A stretch of 64,000 nucleotides of DNA from Oikopleura dioica (GCA_907165135.1 OU015566.1:13624157-13688156); one strand, 5' to 3'; shown: positions 12,658-24,681, numbered from the stretch's first letter. Notes: a model not told the origin generated them from the letters alone. Made by a program: numbers and translations.

Positions 12658-13054
12658 CAGTGAAAACCCAAATATTGGCCGGTTTTTAGATATATATTTC
12701 CGAAAAAAGCGGCCAAATTTTGGTTTTTTTTGCCGGGTAGCCAAGTTTTCCCTTCAAAAAGCAAAATTTCGAAATTTTCGAAAATCGGCATGATTTTCAC
12801 ATTTTTGATGAATTTTATTCAAATGTTTGGTTATTTGAAGACATAATTATTAGAATTTAATCATTTTAAATGATTAAAACATTTTTAGAAAAGATAAAAA
12901 TGATCAGAAATGGCGTCATTTGGGCCCGATTCTGATGGAAAATTTCTTATTTTTGAAAAAGCGGCCAAATTTTGGGTTGATTTCAGGTTCCGAAAAAGCA
13001 AATTTAGACAAAAAGCGGCCAAATTTTGGGTGGGCGATTTTTGGGTTTTCACTG
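12658..13054. mobile_element. TA-flanked MITE with CAGTGAAAACCCAAA ends (pogo/Tigger-like)
   Basis: The left end TA|CAGTGAAAACCCAAA (from 12658) is mirrored by TTTGGGTTTTCACTG|TA (to 13054), with the TA duplicated on each side. The CAGT start and TA target duplication are what Tc1/mariner-pogo elements show. The 397-bp body contains inverted and direct GCGGCCAAATTTTGG blocks, a poly-G run and no coding capacity. The same terminal wording recurs on the larger element at 53285-54619. Confidence 0.7.
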
Positions 13055-13719
13055 TAAAAGGGGGGGGGGGGGTATTTTTCTTAAGGGGGGTTATAAGAAC
13101 TTTGGGATTATTCAATCCTGGCTTGGTATAATACCGCCGGAAAAAATATAAATTTTTCGCCTTCGGACAGCCATAACTCACGTTATACTTTATAAAACCA
13201 AGTGATGAAGGTATTTATCGAAAGCTCAGATTCTGAGGATTGGGGTAACGTAAAAATCATTTTGTAAAATCGACTTTTCTGATTGGCCGAAAATTTGAAA
13301 TAATTATTTTTGCCAGTCAACATGAATTTTTTTCAAATGTTTTTTCTTTCCCCCAATCCTCAGAAGCTAAGCTTTTTAAAAATATATAAATCACGTGATT
13401 TCATCAGCTGTCACGTGAGATATGGCGGTTCGTAGGAAATTCATAAAAATGGTCTCAGAATCGCCCCAGGCGATGAAAAAAGGTTTTTTCCAGGTGATTT
13501 CTAGGGTTTAGACAATGACAAAAACGGTCGATATAATGATTTCCCCCTAGTTGAAATTTTTGTCAAAATCGAAAATTTATATTTTTTCCAACCATTGACG
13601 AAAAAAACGCGGCATCTTTTATCACTCATTCTTCGGTTTATGCCGAAGAATCAGTGTTCTTACACGCATCAATCCTTCGGCCTCCAAGCCGAAGAATTAG
13701 GCCGTATCACCATCATGTA

Positions 13720-13943
13720 CAGTCAGGTCTTGCAATTGCGCGAACTGCAATTGCGCGGTTTTTGGCAAAAATCCTGAAAATTTTTGCATTTTCCTAAAAT
13801 GCTTTCTTTGATAGTAAAAAGAAAAGAGGCGAAAAAGGTCAATAAAATTGTCCCACTTTCAAAAAAAAATTGATGGCTTGCAATAACGTTGTTTTTTGCG
13901 AAAATCCCGAAAAATAATACCGCGCATTTGCAAGACCTGACTG
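13720..13943. mobile_element. TA-flanked MITE with CAGTCAGGTCTTGCAA ends
   Basis: TA|CAGTCAGGTCTTGCAA at 13720 is mirrored by TTGCAAGACCTGACTG|TA at 13943. The element is 224 bp, non-coding, and sits ten bases from the stop of the kelch gene, so it may form that gene's 3' UTR or terminator region. CAGT termini with TA duplication suggest a Tc1/mariner-class non-autonomous element. Confidence 0.75.
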
Positions 13944-13953
13944 TATTAAATAT

Positions 13954-15965
13954 CTAAACACAGACATCTGACGAAACTTGCTGAATAACTGGCCATCCAT
14001 TCCAAGAAGTGGCTGCGATACCTAACAGTTTTGTATTGGTAATTTGATCTTTGTCAAGGTCGACACGTTGAATTCGCCATGGTTCTGTAGATCCCGAGAC
14101 CACATAGATAGAGTTTTCGATCATTATTGATGACATTTCTGTGTCTTTCTACAAAAAATAAATGTGGTTATTCATAATATTAATTATTTTCTAGTGAATG
14201 CTGTACCGTAAAGCCTGTACGTACTTCAATAAGATTTCCAATTAAAGTCCACTTATTGTCGCGCAAAAGCATAATTTCTGATGAACGCAAACTCGAATCA
14301 CTGTTGGGAAAACCTCCAAGAACCAATAAGTTTCCATTTGGAAGGCCAACCAAAGAAGCGTAACAAATTGACCTTCAATAACTTGTAAAATAAGACAACG
14401 ATCCATAAATACTTAGGAAAGCTAGTAAGTGACGACCAACCAGTCGAAGAAAATGTTTCCACGCTTGTTTGAAAGTCGCCATAGTAAGAACCAACTGACG
14501 TTGGTTTTCCATGATAAACCCCAAGATTGCCACCACGATGAGAATAATCAGATGAATAAGTGGAGATCGAAGACGATCCATCGAAAATTTCGCATTTTTT
14601 ATATTCTTCGTCATGAGGGAAGCAAACCAATGCTTTTCTACCGTTCTCTGTTGTCAAGGCAGCAGATCTATACGATATATTTTGATTTAGTCGGGCTGAT
14701 TCTTCAACAAATGAGCATCCTTCGAGCCTGGCAATCTTATATTATTTGAGTTTGTATAAAAATATGAAGATATCGCGGTACTTTTTTTGAATCAGTTTCT
14801 CCACCGAATATGAACATTTTGCCGAGAACAAGAGCATGCTGAACGTACTTAAAGTAGTTCTTAGAAGGTTCGCTGATTGTTGCTGCAGTTTTTGTTTCTC
14901 CATCACCGGAAAAAAGATAAGCACCACTGTACTCGGAACCGGTGGGGATGACGAGAATATTGATGTCGCTCTCGAAAAAGATTCTTTATTTTCAAAAATA
15001 TTAACCTTTACCGGCATTGTCCCTCTTGTAGTTGTTGTCGTCGTCGATGTAGTTGTTGTCGTTGTTGTTGTTGCTTGAAGCTCATCTATTTGCGACGAAA
15101 GTAATTCAATTTGAGCAGTAAGTGACTTAATATGTATTTGCGAAATTAATGCATTTGTAAACCTTTTTTTCTTCTTCAAAATTCATATAGGCTTCTTCGG
15201 TTGTCTTATCAAACTCATACTTTGCCAGATGCATTTTGCCGTTAAGAAGATCAATAATTTCATCTTTTTGCTGTGAACCTTCTTGAAGATGTTTAATTTC
15301 GGCTTCTTTTTCTGCAAGCTTTGAAACCAAAGAGGAAATTTTCCTCCCAAGCTTTCCACAACTTGAGCTTGTTAGTGGATTTCGTTCAAGCCTTGTATTA
15401 AAATTACATTATTAAAGTAAAATAATTTTTTTTCTTTTACCTCTGTGCAAAATTGATTTTTCCAAGCAACTCTGCAACTGAAATTTCCATTGATAACAGC
15501 AAATTTCTTTAAATATTTTGAGTATTTGCAAGACAAAAATCAGACCTGTAATTTTTCAACTGAAGATAAGCATCTTCAGTATTGGAGTTCGAGGATTCTC
15601 TCTGAGGCTGACATTTATTAATTTCCGAAGTCAGAGTTCTTCTGAAAATGGGCTCTCAAATCTCAAACGACAAAAAACATCCTAGGTCTTGAAGAACCCG
15701 TTTCTGCACTTGTTGACGCATTCCAAGTCCACACACTCTGCAGAACAACGATTGAAAACTCTTTTCGCAATATTTTTACATTCATCAAGGAGTGTTGCAG
15801 ATCTTGAATCAACGAGAGACTCAACCTGATTGCACGTAAATTGAAGTCCGATTCTTGAAGACTACAATTCTAATGACGATAAATTCAAATTTGCATATTT
15901 ACAACGTCGGCAACCGTTGCTCTAAGCCTCGTCCATATAATCACAAAAAGTGAAAAACACTTCAT
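13954..15965 (-). CDS. Secreted Cys-rich, coiled-coil, kelch-repeat protein (copy 1)
   Basis: Ten exons, all in phase: 15965-15903, 15861-15689, 15641-15535, 15477-15441, 15391-15163, 15125-15006, 14931-14782, 14735-14413, 14372-14225, 14148-13954. Exon 1 is a signal peptide (MKCFSLFVIIWTRLRATVADV). Next come a cysteine cluster (DECKNIAKRVFNRC, then SAECVDLECVNKC), a heptad-rich segment (LVSKLAEKEAEIKHLQ), a threonine run and kelch-type repeats (LGKMFIFGGE, LVGLPNGNLLVLGGF, ENSIYVVSGS). Intron 15688-15642 (47 bp) starts GA and ends AG: the exon frame meets TAG four codons later unless it is removed. Introns are otherwise GT-AG and small. Paralogues lie at 17477-18944 and 38134-39711. Kelch repeats usually form a beta-propeller for protein binding; the signal peptide points outside the cell. 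The start lies 88 bp from the divergent pannexin-like gene. Confidence 0.8.
15642..15688 (-). other. GA-AG intron, 47 bp
   Basis: The exon ends TTCTTCAA, the intron begins GACCTAGG and ends CATTTTCAG, and the next exon resumes with A AGA ACT CTG. No GT donor gives the required phase 2, and reading through hits TAG. Confidence 0.6.
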
Positions 15966-16053
15966 TTTCGATGAATATTCCTTTTTTCTATCTTGGTCAA
16001 AGAAGTAAGTAGAATCAATTTCCGCTGAAGCGCAAAGCCTCTCACTTCTCAAA
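15966..16053. promoter_or_regulatory. 88-bp divergent intergenic region
   Basis: The only sequence between the start codons of the kelch gene (minus) and the pannexin-like gene (plus). Any promoter or trans-splice acceptor for both must lie here or inside the flanking UTR or coding sequence. No TATA box is evident. Confidence 0.45.
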
Positions 16054-17434
16054 ATGGACAGCGAGAAAGTACTCCGAGAAGCGACAAAATTCTTCGAAAG
16101 AGATGAAACCGATCCCATCACCACTTTCGCTATCGACGAGTACCTCACTTCCGTTTCCATTTCTCTTCCAGCGCTAATTCTAGCCGTAGCCATCTTTCTC
16201 GGAGGAGATATGTATTCCGTCGACGGACTGCAAGTTTTCAACCCGAATCGTTATTTCGGATCCTCGCCGCCTTACAAAAGCTATCATTTTGAGACCTGGA
16301 ATCAAATTCCGTTTTTGAGGAAGTACTGTTGGGCAAAACTCAGGTGCAGTAATGCAATTAAGTGCAAAAACTAAATGTTAATGCAGTAATATGGAGTGCG
16401 GCGTCGAAACAATCCTGGGAAACTGCGAAGAAAGCCAGAATTTATGGCATTACGCGATTCTCCCTAAATTTTTATTCCTCATCATTGTTCTCATGTACAC
16501 CACGAAAATCATCTGGAACACAAATGTCGCCAAAGACCTTGCAAATATTCTCAACTTCATCATTGGCGCTACAGAAGAGAGCATAAGAGACTTGGTGGGC
16601 GACTTGGCGAAAGAAGCGGAAGTTGAAGACAACGAAGAAAACAAGAAAAAAGACCCAGCTTTAAAATATCAACAAACCAATCTCATTCTCCACCGACTCA
16701 ACAATACCAACTCGCTCGCGCTGAAATTCGTTTTTCGCCGACTGTATTTCATTCTGTAAGAAACAAGACGCCCTTTCGGATTCATTTTTTTAGTCTTGTG
16801 GCTGTGGCGGTCTATTTGACGTACTTTTTCTACATCGATCCAGCTAGAAATCCCGTCGAATTCGAATGCGGCTTGCCAGAATGGCTTCACTTTCAAGATT
16901 TTCCAAGTCGACCGACAGATGAAGAGCACAGGAATCTGACTGGACTGAAGATAATCAAGACGATTCATGCAGTTTACGAGCCCGTCAATAGAAGAACTAT
17001 TCTTATGGTCATATTAGGACTTTGTTTTAACTTGAGTTAATCTCGGTTTTATCGAAAAAATGAAATTTTTTGTTGAACCAGAGCAAGCAATTTTGTACAT
17101 CATCGTTGGAATAACCGCCGTCGTCTCCTGGCTCGTCGAATCATCGGAAAACCAAGGCGCTCATTTGCTCAAAATGCTCCCTGGACTCAAAATTCCACAA
17201 GTCAAGCGCTACAGCGACCTGGATTTCATCCTTTTGCTTCTGCATACTAATCGCTCTCTCTCTCAGTATCTGAAGCTCTCCTTCGACATCATGATCAGTT
17301 CCAATGGCAAAAAGACCCAATCAACCTTCGAGAAGCATCAGAAATTCATTTCTTCCTTGAGAGAAATCACCGTCTGGAAAACTACGACGGAAAATGATGA
17401 TGCGATAGAACAACTGCTCAAGAAAAGAAATTAA
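16054..17434 (+). CDS. Pannexin/innexin-like channel protein
   Basis: Exons: 16054-16343, 16387-16755, 16794-17007 and 17084-17434, with 38-76 bp GT-AG introns. Four membrane segments are visible: SISLPALILAVAIFLGG, LPKFLFLIIVLMYTTKIIW, LVAVAVYLTYFFYI and QAILYIIVGITAVVSWLV. The first extracellular loop ends in RKYCWAKL, matching the YCWA signature before TM2 of pannexins. Cysteines appear in loop 1 (MECGVETILGNC) and loop 2 (FECGLP), and LKMLPGLKI after TM4 resembles the pannexin ILPTFD region. The cytosolic loop between TM2 and TM3 is long and charged. Family members form large-pore plasma-membrane channels for ions and small metabolites. AATAAA at 17454 follows the stop. The gene is divergent from the kelch gene upstream and convergent with the one downstream. 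An LRRC8-type channel is less likely. Confidence 0.65.
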
Positions 17435-17476
17435 GAGATTTTACGCTTAATTTAATAAATGTTTCATTCAAGCGAG

Positions 17477-18944
17477 TCAGGCTTTGATTTCTGGGCACTC
17501 CAGATTCCCTTCGTAGACAATCGGATGCATGACATTGTCCAACGACAATTCTCCGCCTGTCAGCAGCGCTCTATTTTCTTCAATTTGCTCTCCATTCCAA
17601 ATTGTTCGATACGCTGCCTTTCCATATTTTCCTGGGAACATCATGATCGTGTTATTGTCCAGCTTTGCCGCGGTAAACCCATACGCTGACTTAGAAAATT
17701 CTCCTATTTGCTGCCATTCCAAATTTTGAAAGAGCCAAACTTTAGAGCGACTCCCAGCTGAGCTTTTATTGGAATCGGCAATTTTTTTCAATCAAAAATT
17801 CGTTTTGATTCTATCCTTTCTTGCGGAGAATAGTATAACTCCTTCATCAACACTGACGCAGGGCGCATAATTGACCCTTTCCGGATGCTCCGTGGTGTAA
17901 TTCCACTCCCAGTTGAAAATCTCCACCTTTTGCGAGTAGCTATTGATTCCGCCAATGGCCAAAAGCTCGTTCCCGTAGACACACATCGCCGCACTTTGAT
18001 GGTCCGTATTCGTGCTGGCGATTCGCTCGGAAGAGGTTCCATTGAAGCGCTCGCAATATTTTCGATAATCGTAAGTCCCGAAACAGATGTAAACTCCTTC
18101 TTCTTCAAAATCTCCACCATCCCAGACGCTTGAAAAATAAATCTCCCCTTTTTATCTGATATAAACTCACGCAATAGATCCGTAGGTAGAATGAAATGGC
18201 CGGACAAGACTGAATGGGTGCACCTTGAATTCGCAACCTTCAAGTTTCAGAATTCTCGTTTTATAGGAATCTCGAACTTCTCCGCCAAAAGCGAAGATTT
18301 CATTCCTGAAAACAGCGAATCCGGCGTTTCTCAACGAAGTATTTGATGAAAGCCCGGAATCTTAAAATTTTCTTTGGAAAAAAACGATTTCATCCCTTAC
18401 CTGGAAGTGCAAGAAAAAGCTTTTCAAACAACTCGCCAAATTCATCAGTAACAAAAAATGCCGTGTTCCCTTCTCCTCCAGCATCGCCCAGATGAACGAG
18501 TCGTCTCGCTGTTTCTCCTCCTCCGCCGCCGCAAACTTCATTCTCACAGCCTTCGCAGCCATTCGGGCAGAAGATATTACAGGGGCATCGAAACGAGCAG
18601 TTGTTGAAGCCGATAAAACAGTTCTCCTGGCAACTTGGGTCGGAACACTGATTCAGGCAATACTCAAGTGTCTCTGAGCATTTTGCTTCGCATTCGTCAG
18701 CGAGATTCTGGTCGGGGCAGGTGTCGTCGGGGCAGATTTCGTTTTCGCAATCTTTGCACCCGTCCGGGCAGAAAATATTACAAGGGCATCGGAAGGAACA
18801 ATTGTTGAAGGAGGTATAGCACTGCTCCTGACACCCGGCATCAGAGAGGCAGTCAGAAAGGCAGGAGCTTAGACCATCAAGGCAGTTTGATTCGCAAAGA
18901 TCTCCCAATTCCTGATCACTGAAATTTTTTGTCAAAAAATCCAT
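17477..18944 (-). CDS. Cys-rich kelch-repeat protein (copy 2)
   Basis: Exons: about 18944-18401, 18360-18171, 18128-17817, 17762-17477. The N-terminal part has two near-identical cysteine modules (SFNNCSFRCPCNIFCPDGC and GFNNCSFRCPCNIFCPNGC), each preceded by a CxxxC-rich stretch. Kelch-type units follow (AGFAVFRNEIFAFGGE, MCVYGNELLAIGGINSY, GVILFSARK, TIMMFPGKYG). Between 17816 and 17763 the reading frame contains TGA; removing a GG-AG intron gives SARK|NSAGSRSKVWLF and restores the kelch pattern. Two introns (18400-18361, 18170-18129) are canonical. The ATG at 18944 gives no signal peptide, so an upstream signal exon is suspected but not found. Paralogous to 13954-15965. Confidence 0.7.
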
Positions 18945-19968
18945 GATTTCTATGGTCATTTACGGGCAATTAGCTCTGAAAGCTTCGGATGCTCTGATCA
19001 CTGATAAAAATGCAAAAGTCTTCATTCAAGAATTTCGAGACAAAAGTTCGAGAACGATATTTCTGCTTCTGAGTTGTCTGCCAGATGCTCCGGTCTCATG
19101 TTTGTTGGTCAAGGAACGTATCGCGTTTTTGAATCAGTTTTTTGGTTTATTGAACTTTGAATACATTTTATTGAAAATAATGAAAAGCGGGCACATTTAC
19201 ACCGTAAACGACTCTACTCGGCCTTCGAGATTTTCTCTTATCGCCAGGTGTAAATTTGTAATTTTCGATTTTTTGGCGAGAATTGTGAGAAAAAATCGAG
19301 TGGCGAGCGTTGTCATTTCTGACAGATTCTACCAACTTTGTACATAAAAAGTGAAACGCCTGTAAATCAATCTTGTGGAGCAGGACAGAATGAAACTGGA
19401 GCCGCAACTGGGGAAAGACAATTACTGTATGTTACGCGAATATACACAACGAAGGGATAAGAAGAAACAAGTGGGATTAAGAACTGACGGACGGTTTTGG
19501 AAGGTAACGAGACGGGGTGAAAAAATTTTGCGGGGGCTTTTTTGGCCAAAAAGGATTTTTTAACCCATTGGCGTGGGCTGACCAATTTTTCGGAAAAAGC
19601 CTCAGATCTCTTAATTTTCAAACAAGGCATTGAAAAAAGCCGCATTCGGCTGATAAATGACCAAGAAAAGAATGCCAATTAATTGGTCATTCCGCATCAA
19701 AGGGTTAAATTTCTTAACCCGTTTGACTTTGACGACCAAAAATTTGGAAGGAGCTTACGATTTCGTATTCTTTGAATTGCCGCCTTTGAAATCGCAAAAC
19801 AAGGAAGAGCCAATCAATTGGTCATCCCGCGTCGATGGGTTAAAATCGAAAAACAACGCATGGATAAAAATATATACAGTGAGAAGAAGAAAGCACAGTG
19901 GGGGAGACAAATTAAGAAGACTTGAAAAACCAGCCTGGTTTCTGAAGAAGTTGCCCTAGTAGAATAAA
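18945..19968. other. Intergenic region with inverted and direct repeats
   Basis: No supported gene; a 134-residue plus-strand frame at 18943-19347 has no domain or splice partner. 19560-19590 (TTAACCCATTGGCGTGGGCTGACC...) is inverted at about 19808-19848. 19674-19771 is one copy of a 98-bp direct repeat. Confidence 0.35.
19674..19771 (+). repeat. 98-bp dispersed direct repeat, copy A
   Basis: The block starting GCCAATTAATTGGTCATTCC is nearly identical (two visible mismatches) to 20900-20997, 1,226 bp downstream in the same orientation. Confidence 0.75.
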
Positions 19969-21485
19969 TTATTTGTAAGAAACGACGTGAAGAACTCCGT
20001 AGAGTGATTTTTCGAAATGCTGCGCGTCCAAAAGTCGATCCTTGACTTCCTGGCATGGGTATCGCTGGAAAAGTGTTTGAAGATTTTTGAGGACCCATCG
20101 ATTGCGAGAAGAGGTGTAGAAACTGAAGCCTTCGGGAGAAGCGATTTGTTGGAGCTCGTCAATTTTCGCCTTCGCGTGAGCTCGGGCGATGATCAAAAGA
20201 ACTTGCTCAGCCAGCTGAGCGAAAATGTCCATGTCGTGGCGGTCGGAAAACTCGCTCATGCCAGTTCGGATGTGGAAAGCGATGATTTCTGAAAAGGAAA
20301 GGGAATAAAGATCAATCAGAGACAGGTGATGAGAATTTATACAAGACCCTTCCTTGGTCAAATGTCATTTCCTCGCTGCATTTATGGACATCCGCAAATC
20401 AATCAAAAAATCAACGAGGAGAATTTTCACCTCCGCTTTTAAACTATCATTTACCTTCTAGTCTGAAGAGCGCTTTTCTTCCCAAAATCTTCCGCTTACA
20501 TTTCAGCCGATAATGTTCCGCTGCAGTCGAAATCGCCTGCAACTTCGTCCCGACATCGGCAGCTCCTCTAGGCATCGCTTTCGGCATCGCCTGTTGATTC
20601 TGGTTGTAGCTTGTTTGATTTTTCGAGCCATTTCCGTAGGCAAAAGTTTGATTTTGAGTTCTGGCCGCCTGCTGAGTTGAAGCGGATGATCCCCAGCCGG
20701 TTGAAGTCGCGCCGGCCATTGGGACGCTTCCGTAGCTGTTTTTGTTTGAAGCTTTTGTTGTTGTCTTGGAGGAGCCATAAGAGCCGTAGCCTGTGGATTT
20801 TGGCTCTTGCTAGAGGAAAGATATGAATAACGGATAATTAAGGGTGTACCATCCATAGGGTTAGGGTTAGGGAAAGGATTGGGTGAACACCAAAAGAAAG
20901 CCAATTAATTGGTCATTCCGCATCAAAGGGTTAAATTACTTAACCCGTTTGACTTTGACGACCAAAAATTTGGAAGGAGCTTACGATTACGTATTCTATC
21001 AAGAAATTAGTCAAAAAATAGTAATCTCTTGTATTACAAGTTAAACTCCTTGGGCTTTTTGACCGCCGTGGGAAGTCAAATGCTTTTTGGCAAGATATAT
21101 CTGTATCGTAAAATAGCAAGAAGATAAGTTCAAGGCCAACTTTATCTTCTGATTCGAGCGGATATCATAAATTGACAACTCAATTTATTGATGTCGTTTT
21201 ACGCATTTTCTACTTTCAAGCACGTCAATAAAAAAATATTTTCTGGCTTGCTGTCATTAAAAATAAATCGTACTTACGGACAAAAAGCTAATCAAATTCA
21301 CCATTTTTCTCTTTGATTTATGAATAAAAAAGGGGCCTGAGCGGTTTCAAGATTTCAGATTTATCTCACCTTGATGCTAGATCCATATTCCTTCTTTGTC
21401 GTGGCTTGCGATTTTGTTTTGGAACCAGGATCGGCGAACGATTTCGCAGAACCGCCTAACATCGCGTCTAATCCTGCAGTGCCGC
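19969..21485 (-). CDS. Unrecognised protein with Ser/Gly/Gln/Asn-rich N-terminal half
   Basis: Exons: 21485-21370 (5' end open, earlier exon expected), 20809-20455, 20288-19969; all joins keep phase. The first part is low-complexity (TTKKEYGSSIK, then GYGSYGSSKTTTKASNKNSY, then QTSYNQNQQAMPKAMPRG). It turns into a helical-looking domain: LQAISTAAEHYRLKCKRK, FRLEEIIAFHIRTGMSEFS and LAEQVLLIIARAHAKAKIDE. No family is recognised. The composition resembles adaptor or RNA-binding proteins with a disordered arm. The 560-bp first intron carries TTAGGG-like units and copy B of the 98-bp repeat. Confidence 0.6.
20900..20997 (+). repeat. 98-bp dispersed direct repeat, copy B
   Basis: See copy A at 19674-19771. 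This copy lies in an intron of the minus-strand gene 19969-21485. Confidence 0.75.
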
Positions 21486-23420
21486 CTGAGTTCGGTTTTC
21501 AATTTTATAGAATAATTTTTGGTCTATTCTATTTTAAATGAAAAAATTAAAAAATTCAGAGTACAAAACGCACAAAATATTCTAAAAATCCAATAAATGA
21601 CCATTTAAAGATGTAGCCAATAAGATTTGACCATTTTTAAAGCTCGTTTCTTATTGGTCAACCAATGAAAACGCTCCATTTCCCCCGGCCACGCCCCTTT
21701 TTTCTGAGAAAAGTTCAAAAGTCACCCTGAATCGGCCAAATGAGTCTCTATTTGACCTTTTCTATTTTGACATCAACAAAGAATGCCCCGATAATTACTG
21801 ACTTTTACTAGCTGACGGCACTTGTGCGGGCGAAATTCAAACACTTTGAGCTTATCGTTCCCGATAGCTTCATCTGTCAAGTGGAAACTTTCTTGCCTGA
21901 GTCGCCCAAGCCTTGGGTCCAATTGAGTATACAAATGTAGTCAGATAGATAGATACAGAACTAAAGCCTGTAACTTGTTACAGTGATAAAAGACAGCTCC
22001 TGTCGCCAGTAAATTGCCGAAATATTCAGGAAAATCCAAGTTTGACCCAAATTTATTGGCTAAAACCGCAGTAACTTTGTTCCAGTATAACAGCGTCATT
22101 GAAATTTCTGACTGTAATTACAGTAACTTGGCTCAGAAAATCTCCCCTTTGTCCATTTTAATTCTCAAAGGATTTATCTCCCGCGCTTCCTGTTTTTGAA
22201 CGACAATACAAAATCAAATAGCACGCGAATTTATCCAAACAAGTCTAAGCCCCAATAAGCCAAGTACACCCTTATGTTTCAACACAAAGAAAGTAGAAGT
22301 TTTCCAGTGACCTTGAAATCCAGTCGCCAAGGCAAATTACCTTATGGGGAAAAAGGGCAATTCAAACCATCTGTGGCGAGAATTTCCACCCGCCAAAATC
22401 AAATTTACTTTTGGCTGACCTCGGATCCTTTGAAGTACCAACGTAATTATTCAATTAAGGGTATAGCCCCCTTAATTTTCAAACTAATTCCCAATCATTT
22501 TCGCCCGTAAAAATGATGACTACTTTCGTCAATAAATCCTCGTAAATGGTATACAACTCATTTTTTCCTCATCTATAATTTCAAGCCTCGATACCCTTAA
22601 AAAAGAGACTTCCATATTGAGACTCAAATTAAGCACTTTATCGTACCATAAATAGGCCTCGGACGTAAAAAAGACGATTTTCACCATCCGGTCATCGTAC
22701 GGGAACATGAGAGGGCTCATTCGAAAGGTCTTGATAAGGGCTTTCTATTTGACCGATAAAAAAACTGGGCCCTCCCTTTCTGTTACGAGTTATTTTGAAA
22801 AATATTTTTCGAAGCTTACCTTCAAAATCAAATATCTCGAAAAAGAAGGACAGGGCCCAGTTTTTTTATAAGCCCAACAGATAGCCCGGTTCAAGAGCTT
22901 TCGAATGAGCCTACTCTTGTTACCGTACGACGACCGGCTGGTGGTGATGATTTTTTACGTCCGAGGCCTAACCATAAATCAAAAAAGGCCCTATTCTTTA
23001 TGATTATAGAAGAGAAATAAAACCAAACAATTTACAAGAATCTACAGCAAAATCTCTTCGGAAGTTATTTACAAAGCACTTGTTTAACGACGCTTTTAGA
23101 CATTTTACGAAACGATATCTTTTTGACTATCGTCACTAAAATCTCATTTAGAACCACCAGCTGAGAATTAATTAATAAAAGCAATTTTTAATAGGATCGG
23201 AAACCACATGACTTGATCCATCAAAATCATTGTCAGTGTAATAAAGATTTATTGTGTGTTTTGTGTGAAGAAAATTAAGGCTCTCCCGGTCACTAGAATC
23301 AAATTGAGATGAAAATTTTTGAGAATTATTAAAAAAAAAACCGATAAAAACTCAGCAAAAGTCTCTTTTATTCGGAAAATCTTAAGGGGACAGGGCCCGA
23401 TAGTCAAAAATGCTTCTTTA
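21486..23420. other. Gene-poor, repeat-rich stretch
   Basis: AT-rich with no supported coding exon. It includes the inverted repeat at 22655-22968. An unlocated 5' exon of the 19969-21485 gene could also lie here. Confidence 0.35.
22655..22968. repeat. Imperfect inverted repeat of about 314 bp
   Basis: GGCCTCGGACGTAAAAAA at 22655 is mirrored by TTTTTTACGTCCGAGGCC ending at 22968. The arms continue with mismatches (CATCCGGTCATCGTACGGG; GCTCATTCGAAAG; AAAAACTGGGCCCT) to the centre near 22825, so the segment can fold back almost completely. Probably a MITE. Confidence 0.65.
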
Positions 23421-23423
23421 GAG

Positions 23424-23797
23424 CTTTGATGGTGATACCCTTAATCTCAAAATCAACTGAAAACCTCTTTCCTGTACCAAACATCTGAGCCAGCATTCTT
23501 TCATCGAATCCTTGAGCAAGTAAGCTATCCATATTTCTTCTTTCCTCTTCTTCGTTTCACAAAAATCTCTCAGAAAAATTTTCTTCTGATCTTCAGGTTT
23601 TGTTCAAGTGGTGGTCGAGACGTTCGAATGTGGGACCAGCATCGCCGCGGGAGTAAAATTCAAACGATGCTTTGGCAAGAATTGTTTGACTCCGTCCGAC
23701 TGAGGCGCTCTCCGCGATCGACCAAATGGACTCAGAAATAAAACCACCTCGACGATTTTCAATTGACAACGGGGAGAATCTGAAGATGAGTTTCAAA
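23424..23797 (-). CDS. Probable coding exons of an unrecognised gene
   Basis: Two minus-strand blocks look coding. One at about 23797-23596 contains WSIAESASVGRSQTILAKAS and FEFYSRGDAGPTFERLDHHL. One at about 23545-23424 contains EEERRNMDSLLAQGFDERML and RFSVDFEIKGITIKALKKHF, then a stop. The junction between them is not resolved; no good GT donor is seen after the first block. No family recognised. Confidence 0.35.
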
Positions 23798-24681
23798 ATT
23801 GATCATGTCGGTTTTATAACTTCAAATAAAAAGAATAAAATGATTGTTTATTATTATTGAAAGAGCTTTTCATCAAGATTTTTTAACATTTTATGAAGTA
23901 AAGGGTCTCCCTCAGAAAACTTTATTCAGATAAAAGGGCAAAATCGAGAAAAAAAATATCTTTGATACCCTTAATATCTTGGGATTTATCAACAGTTGTC
24001 AATTGATAATTATTCTTGATTAAAATAAGGGTTAACTTAAGGATATATCGGCAACTTAAGGGGGTAACGGGCAAAAAAAGATTCGAAACGAATAGAATCT
24101 ATCGCTAAATCATCGATTTTTGGCAAAAAAATAGCTGAAAAATTAGTCAAATTGTGAATATTCAACCCTAACCCTTCTATCGACTGGTATACCCTTAATT
24201 CATGAAAGAAAAAGCTGCTTTCTCACCTCCTTGATTCAATAAATCTCTTTTTCAACCGCCCAATTTCCTCTTAGATTTCCTCTGTTCTCAGAGAACTCGA
24301 AAAAGTACCCTTCTCCGCTCAATTTTTAACTTGTGACTGGAGTCCGATGATTAGGCCTCCTCCTCCTTTTTTCTCTTGGTTTTAAATAAATCTCTAAATT
24401 TAGTCACGCGGCGTCAGAGTTAGGTGAAAACCGCTCCACCAAGGATAAAAATACGCGGCTTATTATGTATTTTGAGTTATTCAATTCAGATTTGGAATCG
24501 TTTTGGAATGGATGGGAAACGGTAGAAAAGAGTATCAAAAGAATACGTTTGTTGAGGGACAAAGCATGCTCACTCAACTGGATCATATCGGTGTTGATAG
24601 CCAGAATTCTACCATAGAAATAATATACCGTATATAATTTTGCATTTGTATAAATATATTATTAATCAATGATTTAAGATA

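Larger units (their letters stand above)
12117..13953. other. Repeat-rich intergenic region
   Basis: No gene is supported. It holds two TA-flanked MITEs, listed separately, and short copies of a GCGGCCAAATTTTGG motif at about 12700, 12960 and 13015. Confidence 0.4.
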
